The translations under genes were made by a program, and so were the position numbers. 64,000 bases of DNA from Hymenobacter sp. DG01 (GTDB lineage: Bacteria > Bacteroidota > Bacteroidia > Cytophagales > Hymenobacteraceae), in contig NZ_CP040936.1 of assembly GCF_006352025.1 (NCBI RefSeq), forward strand, positions 2,356,001 to 2,420,000. Reading direction: 5' to 3'. This document shows, piece by piece, positions 34,616 through 43,327 of the stretch. The notes below the pieces were generated by a model, which worked only from the letters and a program-made list of their open reading frames with translations, ran no database searches and was not told the origin of the DNA. Numbering within the stretch: the stretch's first letter is position 1; every line of letters begins with the position of its first letter.

Positions 34616-34981
34616 CTACTGTGGAGTGCGTTGAAGGAGAAGAGTGTAGTAACGTCTATAGAAATCATAGTCTTTAATAGAGTCTTCCTTAGAGTAAAGC
34701 TTAAGGGTGTCGCCCTTCATGGCGAAAAGCTCCTTATGAAAGGAGCCCTTCTTTTTGCGGTTTGAATCTAATACTAAGTACTTACCTCGACGCTGCCACT
34801 TGCCTTTGTCCCTCGATACACCCTTGCTGTGGTGGTACCAGGAAGAATAGGTAAAGGTTGAGTCCGAGTGAAGGGTAAGTGAAATACCTGAATAGCCCCA
34901 ACGGCCTCCTTTATAGACCTGAGCCGTTGGCTCAGTCCCAAGAACAGTTGCTACTAATGCGGGCCAGATAAATAGTTTCAT
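34616..34981 (-). CDS. Small exported protein, unknown
   Basis: A 121-residue protein, ATG at 34979-34981. The N-terminus 'MKLFIWPALVATVLG' is a weak signal peptide. The mature part has alternating strands ('GGRWGYSGISLTLHSDSTFT', 'GKWQRRGKYLVLDSNRKKKG', 'GDTLKLYSKEDS') reminiscent of small lipocalin-like 'copper resistance NlpE / META-like' repeats in general style only. It is more AT-rich than its neighbours. It sits between carB and the transcarbamylase gene in the same orientation; no link to arginine is evident. Confidence 0.65.
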   Translation of the reverse strand: MKLFIWPALVATVLGTEPTAQVYKGGRWGYSGISLTLHSDSTFTYSSWYHHSKGVSRDKGKWQRRGKYLVLDSNRKKKGSFHKELFAMKGDTLKLYSKEDSIKDYDFYRRYYTLLLQRTPQ

Positions 34982-35016
34982 TTGAATTCCGATAATGACT
35001 GTGTTGTGAACAAAGT

Positions 35017-35121
35017 AAGAACGTCATGCTGAACGCAACCGAAGCGGCCCTAATATTTCGTCCTCACGACAGGAGTTAGCTATAGGGAGAGGTGCTTCGG
35101 CAAGCTCAGCATGACGTTCTT
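35017..35121. repeat. REP-like hairpin element
   Basis: Arms 35017-35045 and 35094-35121, subtype AACGTCATGCTGA...GAAGC, with a 48-base spacer. It lies between the unknown exported gene and the carB stop. Confidence 0.8.
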
Positions 35122-35146
35122 TTACTGCTACATATCACATATTCCG

Positions 35147-38100
35147 CTATCCCGCCTTATACTCGTTCCAGCTCTTGATCTTCAAGTCCTTCATTTCCAG
35201 CTTGCAGAAGGCCTGGATGAAGGCTTTGGCCAAGCGGGCGTTAGTGAGCAGCGGGATGCCGAAGTCGATGGCGGTACGGCGGATTTTGTAGTCGTTGTCC
35301 AGCTCGCCCTTCGACAGGTTCTTTGGGATGTTGATGACCAGGTCGATCTTCTTCTCCTTGAGGTAGGTTAGCACGTTGGGCTCCTGGTAATCGTCGGGCC
35401 AGAACAGTAGGCTGCTGGGAATGCCGTTTTCGGCGAAGAAGCGGTGCGTACCCTGCGTGGCGTAGATGGTGTAGCCCTTCTTCACCAGCAACTCTACGGC
35501 CGCGAGCAACGCCACTTTCGACTTGATCGGCCCCCCGGAAATCAGTACCGACTGCTGCGGAATCTTGTAGCCCACGCTCAGCATCGACTTCAGCAGGGCC
35601 TCCTCAGCCGTGTCGCCCAGGCAGCCTACCTCGCCGGTGCTCACCATGTCTACGCGCAGCACGGGGTCGGCGCCGGGTAGGCGGGTGAAGGAGAACTGCG
35701 GGGCTTTCACGCCCACGAAGGGTAGGTCGTACACCCGCTCGCTCTCGTCGCGCGTCACTTTCTTGCCCAGCAGCACCTGCGTGGCCTTCTTAATCAGGTT
35801 GTTGCCCGATACTTTCGACACGAAGGGGTAGCTGCGCGAGGCCCGGATGTTGCACTCAATCACCCGGATTTCGCCGTTTTTATCCAGGAACTGAATGTTG
35901 AACGGCCCGCTGATTTCGTAGCGCTTGGCAATCTTCTCGGCAATGGTTTTCAGCTTCCGAATGGTGCGCACGTACACCTTCTGGGGCGGGTAGTACATGG
36001 TGGCGTCGCCGGAGTGGACGCCGGCAAACTCCACGTGCTCGGAAATGGCATAGCTCACGATTTCGCCCTTGTCGGCCACCGCGTCTAGCTCAATTTCCTT
36101 GGCATCCTGCATAAACTCCGACACTACTACGGGGTACTCAGCGCTTACTTCGGCGGCGGCTTTCAGGAAGGCCTCCATCTCAAACGCGTTGGAAACCACG
36201 TTCATAGAAGCTCCCGACAGCACGTAGCTCGGACGAATCAGCACGGGGTAGCCTACCTCGCCCACAAACTCAAACATGGCGTCCAGCGACGTCAGCTCCT
36301 TCCAGCGGGGCTGGGCAATGCCCAGCTCATCCATGATGCTCGAGAACTTGTGGCGGTTCTCGGCCTCATCAATACGGGCCGGAGCCGTACCCAGAATGGG
36401 GGCCTTGGCATCGGCCAGACGGGTAGCGAGGTTGTTCGGAATCTGGCCACCGGTGGAGAGAATCACGCCCTCCGGCTGCTCAAACTCCAGAATGTCCATC
36501 ACCCGCTCGAAGCTCAGCTCCTCGAAGTACAACCGGTCCGACACGTCATAGTCGGTCGATACGGTTTCGGGGTTATAGTTGATAATAATGGTTTTGTAGC
36601 CCTCTTCGGCGGCCGTCTGCACGGCATTCACGCCGCACCAGTCGAACTCCACGGAGCTGCCGATGCGGTACACGCCCGAGCCCAGCACCGCAATCGACTT
36701 GTTAGTTTCCGGCTGCAGGTCGTTCTCGGTGCCGTGGTAGGTGCTGTAGAGGTAGTTGGTTTTGGCCGGGAATTCGGCCGCCAGCGTGTCAATCTGCTTG
36801 ATAACCGGCAGCACGCCCAGGGCCTTGCGGCGGGCCCGCACCAGCAGCTCGTCGGCTTTCACGTCGCCTTGGCCCAACAGCTTCACGGCAATTTGCTGGT
36901 CCGAGAAGCCGGCTTTCTTTACCTCGCGCAGTAGGCCAGTCTCCAGGACGTCTAGGCCACTGCCGCGCTGGGCGGCTAGCTGGTTGCTCAGCTCGAAAAT
37001 GGTGTACAGGCGCTGCAGGAACCAGTGGTCAATCTTGGTCAGATCGTGCACCTGCTCCAGGGTGTAGCCGGCCTCAAACGCCAGATTGATGGCGAAGATG
37101 CGCTCCTCGTTTGGCTCGCTCAGCAGCTTGTCGATGGTGGCGTTGTCTACCTGCTCGGGCTTGTTGGCTACAAAGCCGCGCTTGCCGGTATCCAGCATGC
37201 GCAGACCCTTCTGAATGGCTTCCTCGAAGGATTTGCCGATGGCCATGACCTCGCCCACGCTCTTCATGGCCGAGCCAATCTGCCGATTCACACCTTCAAA
37301 CTTGCCCAGGTCCCAGCGCGGCAGCTTCACCACCACGTAGTCCAGAGCCGGCTCGAAGAAGGCCGAAGTAGTCTGCGTTACGCTGTTTTTCAGCTCTGAC
37401 AGTGAGTAGCCCAGGCTCAGCTTGGCTGCTACAAAGGCCAGCGGATAGCCGGTAGCCTTAGAAGCCAGCGCCGAGGAGCGCGACAGACGGGCATTCACCT
37501 CAATTACGCGGTAATCCTCCGACACGGGGTCGAGGGCGTACTGAATGTTGCACTCGCCTACAATGCCGAGGTGGCGAATGGTCTTGATGCCGATGCTGCG
37601 CAGCTTGTGATACTCACGGTTACTCAGCGTCTGCGAAGGCGCCACCACGATGCTCTCCCCGGTATGGATACCGATGGGGTCGAAGTTCTCCATGTTGCAG
37701 ACCGTGATGCAGTTATCGTACTGGTCGCGCACCACTTCGTACTCCACTTCCTTCCAGCCTTTCAACGACTCTTCCACCAGAATCTGCTCGGAGGTGGTGA
37801 AGGCTTTCTGGGCCAGGGCCCGCAGCTCGTCCATGTTGTTGGCGAAGCCGCTACCCAGGCCCCCCAGCGCAAACGCCGCCCGCACGATGATGGGGAAACC
37901 GATTTTCTCGGCTGCGGCCAGCGCGTCGTCCATGGTCGTCACGGCCACGCTGCGGGCCGAAAGGACGCCAATCTGGTCGAGCTTCTCCTTGAAAATGTCC
38001 CGGTCCTCGGTGTCGATGATGCTCTGCACGGGCGTGCCCAGCACCTGCACGTTGTATTTCTCAAACACCCCGGCGCGGAACAGGGCTACGGCGCAGTTCA

Positions 38101-38377
38101 ACGCGGTCTGGCCACCAAACGCCACCAGAATGCCATCGGGCTTCTCCTTCTTAATGACTTCCTCCACGAAGTAGGGCGTCACAGGCAGGAAGTACACGTC
38201 GTCGGCAATGTTGTCCGACGTTTGTACGGTGGCGATGTTGGGGTTGATGAGGATGGTGCGGATGCCTTCCTCTTTCAGCGCCTTGAGGGCCTGGGAGCCG
38301 GAGTAATCGAACTCACCGGCCTCGCCAATTTTCAGCGCGCCGGAACCGAGGATGAGAACTTTCTGTGGTTTTTCCAT
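35147..38377 (-). CDS. carB: Carbamoyl-phosphate synthase large subunit
   Basis: A 1076-residue enzyme with two homologous ATP-grasp halves. The first half opens 'ILGSGALKIGEAGEFDYSGS' and phosphorylates bicarbonate; the second opens 'VLGSGVYRIGSSVEFDWCG' and phosphorylates carbamate. The C-terminal MGS-like allosteric domain begins near 'SVLISGGPIKSKVALLAAVE'. With CarA it makes carbamoyl phosphate for arginine and pyrimidines. Length is normal. ATG at 38375-38377. Its placement with the transcarbamylase ties it to the arginine cluster, but pyrimidine synthesis would draw on it too. Confidence 0.97.
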   Translation of the reverse strand: MEKPQKVLILGSGALKIGEAGEFDYSGSQALKALKEEGIRTILINPNIATVQTSDNIADDVYFLPVTPYFVEEVIKKEKPDGILVAFGGQTALNCAVALFRAGVFEKYNVQVLGTPVQSIIDTEDRDIFKEKLDQIGVLSARSVAVTTMDDALAAAEKIGFPIIVRAAFALGGLGSGFANNMDELRALAQKAFTTSEQILVEESLKGWKEVEYEVVRDQYDNCITVCNMENFDPIGIHTGESIVVAPSQTLSNREYHKLRSIGIKTIRHLGIVGECNIQYALDPVSEDYRVIEVNARLSRSSALASKATGYPLAFVAAKLSLGYSLSELKNSVTQTTSAFFEPALDYVVVKLPRWDLGKFEGVNRQIGSAMKSVGEVMAIGKSFEEAIQKGLRMLDTGKRGFVANKPEQVDNATIDKLLSEPNEERIFAINLAFEAGYTLEQVHDLTKIDHWFLQRLYTIFELSNQLAAQRGSGLDVLETGLLREVKKAGFSDQQIAVKLLGQGDVKADELLVRARRKALGVLPVIKQIDTLAAEFPAKTNYLYSTYHGTENDLQPETNKSIAVLGSGVYRIGSSVEFDWCGVNAVQTAAEEGYKTIIINYNPETVSTDYDVSDRLYFEELSFERVMDILEFEQPEGVILSTGGQIPNNLATRLADAKAPILGTAPARIDEAENRHKFSSIMDELGIAQPRWKELTSLDAMFEFVGEVGYPVLIRPSYVLSGASMNVVSNAFEMEAFLKAAAEVSAEYPVVVSEFMQDAKEIELDAVADKGEIVSYAISEHVEFAGVHSGDATMYYPPQKVYVRTIRKLKTIAEKIAKRYEISGPFNIQFLDKNGEIRVIECNIRASRSYPFVSKVSGNNLIKKATQVLLGKKVTRDESERVYDLPFVGVKAPQFSFTRLPGADPVLRVDMVSTGEVGCLGDTAEEALLKSMLSVGYKIPQQSVLISGGPIKSKVALLAAVELLVKKGYTIYATQGTHRFFAENGIPSSLLFWPDDYQEPNVLTYLKEKKIDLVINIPKNLSKGELDNDYKIRRTAIDFGIPLLTNARLAKAFIQAFCKLEMKDLKIKSWNEYKAG

Positions 38378-38474
38378 TCTAGGGGTTAGGGTAACAGGCC
38401 GCTAGGGCGGTCATGTTAAAAGGCAGTCGTGCTAGGCCGGCTACAGCCGGTGGTTTAGGTGGGCAGAGAAGGTG

Positions 38475-38843
38475 TTACTTGGAAAAGAGGGTATCGCTCC
38501 GCACGATTTCCCAGCTACCGGATGCCCGTTTGGTCATCCAGAGTTTGATGGTGGCATTGGCCCGCTCGCCGTCCAGTAAAAAGCGGAAGACGAGCGAGTC
38601 TTTTTTAGCACTCAGGTTCTCCACCTTGAAGTTCTTAGAGTGTGTTTTTCCTGTTCTGTTAGTTATTCCGGGAGAAACTCGAGCCGAACTCATTGCCTGG
38701 GCAATCAGGTCGGCTGGCTGCCCCAACACGGCTTTCAGTAGCGTCCGCTGGCCCAAGTTCTTCACAAAGTAGAACCCCGCGAAAGCCAGAACGCCCAACA
38801 ACACATATCCCCAGGTCGGAAAATTTTTGCTTTTCGATGGCAC
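38475..38843 (-). CDS. Unknown membrane-anchored protein, paralogue B (GTG start)
   Basis: A 122-residue protein. One N-terminal span ('WGYVLLGVLAFAGFYFVKNL', about 11-30). A soluble part with 'VSPGITNRTGKTHSKNF', a strand-rich middle 'DSLVFRFLLDGERANATIKL' and the end 'GSWEIVRSDTLFSK'. It is clearly a paralogue of the gene immediately upstream (same length, same anchors), separated by 15 bp. No in-frame ATG precedes the span, so GTG at 38841-38843 is the start. Location between carB and carA suggests co-transcription with the arginine genes. No family is recognised. Confidence 0.7.
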   Translation of the reverse strand: MPSKSKNFPTWGYVLLGVLAFAGFYFVKNLGQRTLLKAVLGQPADLIAQAMSSARVSPGITNRTGKTHSKNFKVENLSAKKDSLVFRFLLDGERANATIKLWMTKRASGSWEIVRSDTLFSK

Positions 38844-38858
38844 GGGAAAGGGCGTGGT

Positions 38859-39227
38859 TTACTCAGTGAAAATGGTATCGCTTTTCAGCATCTTCCACTC
38901 GCCAGATGGCTGCCTCATGACCTTGGTCTTGATGGTAGCGGTGGCTTTCTCGCCTTTCAGCACGAGCCGAAAGGTCACGGAGTCCTCCTTTGGACCTGGC
39001 TTCCCGGCGTCAAACTTTTTCGAGACAATCTTCCCGGTGCGGCTCAAAATCCGAGGCGAGACTTTGGCACCATTCAGCGCCGAAATAACGAACTCCGATT
39101 GCTTGCCCATGGCCAGCCGGACCACGTCTTCCGCCTTGATCCTCTTGATGAGGTAGTACCCCACGAAGGCCAAGATTCCTAGCGCCACATAGACCCAGCT
39201 TCGCGTACCTCCGCTTTTTTCTTGCAT
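38859..39227 (-). CDS. Unknown membrane-anchored protein, paralogue A
   Basis: A 122-residue protein, ATG at 39225-39227. Span 'WVYVALGILAFVGYYLIKRI' (about 11-30), then 'VSPRILSRTGKIVSKKF', 'DSVTFRLVLKGEKATATIKT' and 'GEWKMLKSDTIFTE'. It aligns over its whole length with the next gene downstream, so this is a tandem duplication. The lysine-rich soluble domain would face the periplasm or cytoplasm depending on topology; the positive residues after the span favour an outside N-terminus. Function is unknown. Confidence 0.75.
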   Translation of the reverse strand: MQEKSGGTRSWVYVALGILAFVGYYLIKRIKAEDVVRLAMGKQSEFVISALNGAKVSPRILSRTGKIVSKKFDAGKPGPKEDSVTFRLVLKGEKATATIKTKVMRQPSGEWKMLKSDTIFTE

Positions 39228-39381
39228 AGTGCTTATGCCTTAAAAGTGACTGAACTGAAAATAAGGAACGTCATGTGCTCCAACTGCTTCATAGGGCCAG
39301 GGGTCAAATGCTCGGCTACTTACTGGAAAAGCAGCGGCTGCGCTCCGCATCACAGATGGGGTAGTGAGAGTCTGGGCCAGT

Positions 39382-40467
39382 CTACTTGGCGGCTTTGTGC
39401 TCGGCTACTGCTTTCAGGAAGTCATCGAACAGGTACTCCGTATCCTCGGGGCCGCCGGCGGCTTCGGGGTGGAACTGGGTGGAGAAAAAGGGCTTGGTCT
39501 TGTGCTTGATGCCTTCACAGGTGCCGTCGTTCAGGTTCTCGAACAGCATGGTCCACTCGGCGGGCAGCGTGTCGGTATCTACTGCGAAGCCGTGGTTTTG
39601 GCTGGTGATGTAGCTGCGCTTGGTGCCCGTGAGCAGCACCGGCTGGTTGTGGCTGCGGTGGCCGTACTTCAGCTTGAACGTGTCGCCTCCTGCCGCCAGG
39701 CCCATGAGCTGGGAGCCCAGGCAGATGCCGAAAATGGGCTTATCCTGGCCTAGCGCGGTTTGCAGGTGACTGATGGTGGCGGTGCACATCTTCGGGTCGC
39801 CGGGGCCGTTGCTCAGGAACAGGCCGTCGTAGTCGAGCTTGGTGAAGTCGTAATCCCAGGGCACCCGAATCAGCTCCACGTCGCGCTGGAGGAAGCAGCG
39901 GATGATGTTGGTTTTGGTACCACAGTCAACGAGCACGATTTTGTGCTGGCCGTTGCCGTAGTGCTTTACCTCGGTGGGACTTACCTGGGCCACGAGGTTG
40001 TCCTGGTTGGGGTCGTGCAACTCCACATCTTCTTCGGCCACAATCTTACCCAGCATGGCGCCTTTCTCCCGCAGGATTTTGGTGAGCATACGTGTATCCA
40101 CCCCGAAGATGCCAGGGATGTTGTACTCCTTGAGCCAGTCGCCGAGGCTCTTGGCGGCGTTCCAGTGGCTGTGCTCCTCAGAGTAGTAGTTCACCACCAG
40201 GCCGGCAATGTGGATCTTGTCCGACTCGAAAATCTTCGAAATCGACTCGTACAATTCCTCGCCGGGTACGCCGTAGTTACCCACCATGGGGTAGGTCAGC
40301 ACTAGAATCTGGCCGGCGAAGGACGGGTCCGTCAGGTTTTCGGGGTAGCCGGTCATGGCCGTGCTAAACACCACCTCGCCCGCGGCGGAGGTAAATGCGC
40401 CGAAAGAAGTACCCTCGATTGCGGTGCCGTCTTCGAGAATGAGTTTTACCGATTTAGCGTTTTCCAC
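39382..40467 (-). CDS. carA: Carbamoyl-phosphate synthase small subunit (GTG start)
   Basis: A 361-residue glutaminase subunit that feeds ammonia to CarB. The N-terminal CarA domain has 'TAMTGYPENLTDPSFAGQIL'. The class I amidotransferase domain has the nucleophile Cys249 in 'FGICLGSQL' and His333/Glu335 in 'QFHPEAAGG'. The start is GTG at 40465-40467 ('MENAKSVKLILEDG'); the first in-frame ATG would delete the conserved N-terminus. Two unknown paralogues separate it from carB, which is unusual, since the two are normally adjacent. Confidence 0.96.
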   Translation of the reverse strand: MENAKSVKLILEDGTAIEGTSFGAFTSAAGEVVFSTAMTGYPENLTDPSFAGQILVLTYPMVGNYGVPGEELYESISKIFESDKIHIAGLVVNYYSEEHSHWNAAKSLGDWLKEYNIPGIFGVDTRMLTKILREKGAMLGKIVAEEDVELHDPNQDNLVAQVSPTEVKHYGNGQHKIVLVDCGTKTNIIRCFLQRDVELIRVPWDYDFTKLDYDGLFLSNGPGDPKMCTATISHLQTALGQDKPIFGICLGSQLMGLAAGGDTFKLKYGHRSHNQPVLLTGTKRSYITSQNHGFAVDTDTLPAEWTMLFENLNDGTCEGIKHKTKPFFSTQFHPEAAGGPEDTEYLFDDFLKAVAEHKAAK

Positions 40468-41027
40468 TCTGTTATGCGAAAAAAGGGTTTACTCTATGGA
40501 TGATTTTCTGCGGTATTCAGGCACGCCGGGCTCTTGCTCATTGTGGTGGGCTGAGGGAGGCAAGTGCGCCTATCATCCCCGCCGTGACCGTATCGCGAAA
40601 ATCCGTTCCGCGTGGCGCTGCAGGCGCCAGGACAGAACCGCGTAGTGCCGAACACTCGCCTACGGCTCGTCGCGAAACAGATTTTCGCGCTACGGCTCGC
40701 TGTCGGAACCGCCCGGATACAATTTCGGCTGGAACAGAACCAAAAATCAGAGGTCTATTCCAGCCGAACGATGACTTAACCCAAACGGGAGCGAAAGAAG
40801 ATATATCAATCGGTCCCGCACCCAGCCGCTTCCGGATGTCAGGCATCAGGAAGTCAGGCGGGCACGACTGCTGAAAGGAAATGAGGGAGGCCGTTCTTTC
40901 ACGGAAAGAACCAGCCGGTTGCTGCGCAGGAGTCACCAATGGCAGCGTGCAGCTAATCAGAAGGGGAGCCTGGCTCTTAAACCTCGTCGTGCTACTCATT
41001 GGGGCTGCAAGTTAGGCCACAAGTCGC
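40468..41027. other. Intergenic region between argD and carA, rich in inverted repeats
   Basis: No convincing gene. Three structured parts: an inverted repeat with one mismatch (40595-40607 with 40676-40688), a GC-rich palindrome near 40613-40629, and an 11-bp perfect inverted repeat TTCGGCTGGAA...TTCCAGCCGAA (40724-40734 with 40758-40768). TACGGCTCG also occurs twice directly (40661, 40691). A minus-strand open frame of 153 codons covers 40538-40999 but has no protein-like features. It could act as an attenuator or promoter region for carA. Confidence 0.55.
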
Positions 41028-42167
41028 TTACTTTTTTACCTCGGCCGGAATAAGTGTGTACAACGCTTGCAGGAACCGGTCAACTTCGGCCTTGGTGATG
41101 TTCAAGGGGGGTAGCAGACGGAGTACCGTGGGGTCGGAGGCATTGCCAACGAAGATGTGGAAGTCCGACAGCAGCTTATCGCGCACGTCCTTGATGGGGA
41201 AGTCGTACTTGATGCCTACCATCAGGCCCCGGCCCCGGATTTCCTCGGCGCCGGCATTGGCTTCCAGCTCCGAGCGGAGGTAGTGGCCTAGCTCAGTAGC
41301 GTGGTTTAGCAAATCTTCTTGCTCAATCACCTCCAGCACCGCTAGAGCAGCGGCGCAGGCCAAGTGGTTGCCACCGAAGGTAGTTCCCAGCAGACCATAG
41401 GATGCTTTCAGCTCCGGCGCAATCAGGATGCCGCCGATGGGGAAGCCATTGCCCATGCCTTTCGCCACCGAAATAACATCAGGGCGAATGCTGGCGTGCT
41501 GGTGCGCGAAGAACTTGCCGCTGCGGCCGTAGCCACTCTGCACTTCATCGGCAATCAGCAAGGCGTCGTACTGCTTGCACAGCGCGGCTAGGCCAGTCAG
41601 GAACTCATCGGCAGGCATAATGATGCCGCCTACCCCCTGGATGGGCTCAATGATGGCCGCACAGACGTCGCCGCCTTGCAGCACCTGCTCTACTGCAGCC
41701 AGGTCATACTCCACGAAGGAAATAGCGTGGTCGGCGTTGAAAGGCGCCACAATTTTCGGGTTATCGGTAGCGGCTACCGCGCCGGAAGTGCGGCCGTGGA
41801 AGGCGCCTTTAAAGGCGAGTACGCGCTTTTTGCCGGTGTGGAAAGAAGCCAGCTTCAGCGCATTCTCGTTGGCCTCGGCGCCGGAGTTGCACAGGAACAG
41901 CGAGTAGTCCTCGTAGCCCGACACCTGGCCTAGCTTGTGCGCCAGCTGCTGCTGAATTGGAATCTGCACCGAGTTGGAGTAGAAGCCGATGTTCTGCAGT
42001 TGCTCCGTAAGGCGCTGTACGTAGTGCGGGTGGCTGTGGCCGATGGAAATAACGGCGTGGCCACCGTAGAAATCCAGGTACTCCTGGCCTTTATCGTCCC
42101 AAAGTTTCGCCCCCAATGCCTTTACGGGCGTGATGTTGACGAGCGGATATACATTGAAAAGCTCCAT
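41028..42167 (-). CDS. argD: Acylornithine aminotransferase (class III PLP enzyme)
   Basis: A 379-residue PLP aminotransferase that converts N-acylglutamate semialdehyde to N-acylornithine with glutamate. 'CNSGAEANENALKLA' (93-107) binds PLP phosphate, Asp207 in 'LLIADEVQSGYGR' contacts the ring nitrogen, and Lys236 in 'SVAKGMGNGFPIGG' is the Schiff-base lysine. ATG at 42165-42167. It lies between argC (separated by a REP-like element) and carA. It may serve either acetyl or succinyl intermediates, matching the transcarbamylase. Confidence 0.94.
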   Translation of the reverse strand: MELFNVYPLVNITPVKALGAKLWDDKGQEYLDFYGGHAVISIGHSHPHYVQRLTEQLQNIGFYSNSVQIPIQQQLAHKLGQVSGYEDYSLFLCNSGAEANENALKLASFHTGKKRVLAFKGAFHGRTSGAVAATDNPKIVAPFNADHAISFVEYDLAAVEQVLQGGDVCAAIIEPIQGVGGIIMPADEFLTGLAALCKQYDALLIADEVQSGYGRSGKFFAHQHASIRPDVISVAKGMGNGFPIGGILIAPELKASYGLLGTTFGGNHLACAAALAVLEVIEQEDLLNHATELGHYLRSELEANAGAEEIRGRGLMVGIKYDFPIKDVRDKLLSDFHIFVGNASDPTVLRLLPPLNITKAEVDRFLQALYTLIPAEVKK

Positions 42168-42227
42168 GTTGTAGAAGTGAGAGCTGAGAGGTTAGAACTT
42201 AGAGCAAGCCATTGGAACAGTAAAAAG

Positions 42228-42339
42228 AACGTCATTCCGAGCTTGCCAAGGAATCTCGCGTGCTGATGTTGTGCTGGTAATCCGGACGTCAGCACGCGAG
42301 ATTCCTCGACTTAGCTGCGCTGCGCTCGGAATGACGTTC
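42228..42339. repeat. REP-like hairpin element
   Basis: Subtype GAACGTCATTCCGAG...GAATCTCGCGTGCTGA, with arms about 42228-42271 and 42285-42339. The right arm carries an extra stretch of about ten bases. It sits between the argC stop and argD start and so interrupts the minus arm of the arginine cluster. Confidence 0.85.
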
Positions 42340-42346
42340 GAGCGGG

Positions 42347-43327
42347 TTAAAACAGCCCCGCTTTCAATCCTAGGCCAGTCGTTTCCGGTAGACCGAACAG
42401 CAGATTCATGTTCTGCACAGCTTGGCCCGAAGCACCCTTTACCAGGTTATCAATAACCGAGGTGATAAGCAGTTGCTTACCGAATTTCTGCACGTGCAGC
42501 AGACATTTATTGGTGTTTACTACCTGCTTCAGGTGAATCTCCTTGTCCGACACCGTGGTGAACGGCGCATCGGCGTAGAACTTCTGATACAACTCGCGCG
42601 CCTCTTCCTGGGTCAGATCCGACGGCGTATAGACGCTGGCGAAAATGCCCCGGGAGAAGTTGCCGCGGTACGGGATGAAGTGCATGGCGCTTTCCAGCTG
42701 CGGCTGCAGCTGCGCCAGGCTCTCCCCGATTTCGCCGAGGTGCTGGTGCGTAAAGGGCTTGTAGATGGACACGTTATTCGTGCGCCACGAGAAGTGCACC
42801 GTCTCCGATAGGCTCTGCCCCGCGCCCGTGCTGCCCGTAATGGCCGATACGTGCACGTCGTCCGTCAGCTTTCCGGCCTGAGCCAGGGGTAGCAAGGCCA
42901 GCTGAATAGCCGTGGCGAAGCAGCCAGGGTTGGCAATGCTTTGAGCCTGCTGGATGCGGCTCCGGTTCAGTTCTGGCAGCCCGTACACAAACTCCCTACC
43001 CCCAAACTCGGCGTCAACCTCCAGGCGGAAGTCATTGCTGAGGTCGATGATGTGAGTGGTTTCGGGTAGCTCGTGCTGGGTTAACCAGGCTTTAGAGTTA
43101 CCGTGACCCAGGCACAAGAACACTACGTCTTCGTCACCAGCCAACTCCGAGGCAAACACCAGGTCCGTCTCACCCACCAAGTCGTCGTGGACTTGGTAGA
43201 TGGGGTTGCCGGCGTTGGAAGAACTGACAATGGCGCCCAGCTCCGCGTACTCGTGGTGCAGCAGAATGCGGACAAGCTCACCGGCCGTGTAGCCGGCGCC
43301 GCCTACGATGCCAACCTTAATTTTCAT
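42347..43327 (-). CDS. argC: N-acyl-gamma-glutamyl-phosphate reductase
   Basis: A 326-residue NADPH-dependent reductase making N-acylglutamate semialdehyde. N-terminal Rossmann motif 'VGIVGGAGYTAGELVRIL' (5-22); catalytic Cys136 in 'SIANPGCFATAIQLAL'; 'GSTGAGQSLSETVHFSWR' and 'HQHLGEI' are substrate-region signatures. ATG at 43325-43327 overlaps the end of argG by 11 bp, implying translational coupling. Length is normal for the short-type ArgC. Confidence 0.95.
   Translation of the reverse strand: MKIKVGIVGGAGYTAGELVRILLHHEYAELGAIVSSSNAGNPIYQVHDDLVGETDLVFASELAGDEDVVFLCLGHGNSKAWLTQHELPETTHIIDLSNDFRLEVDAEFGGREFVYGLPELNRSRIQQAQSIANPGCFATAIQLALLPLAQAGKLTDDVHVSAITGSTGAGQSLSETVHFSWRTNNVSIYKPFTHQHLGEIGESLAQLQPQLESAMHFIPYRGNFSRGIFASVYTPSDLTQEEARELYQKFYADAPFTTVSDKEIHLKQVVNTNKCLLHVQKFGKQLLITSVIDNLVKGASGQAVQNMNLLFGLPETTGLGLKAGLF

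Noticed and set aside
40538..40999. 153-codon minus-strand open frame between argD and carA
   Set aside because: Starts at ATG, but the product has no domain, signal or biased composition typical of a protein, and it spans inverted repeats. Treated as non-coding.
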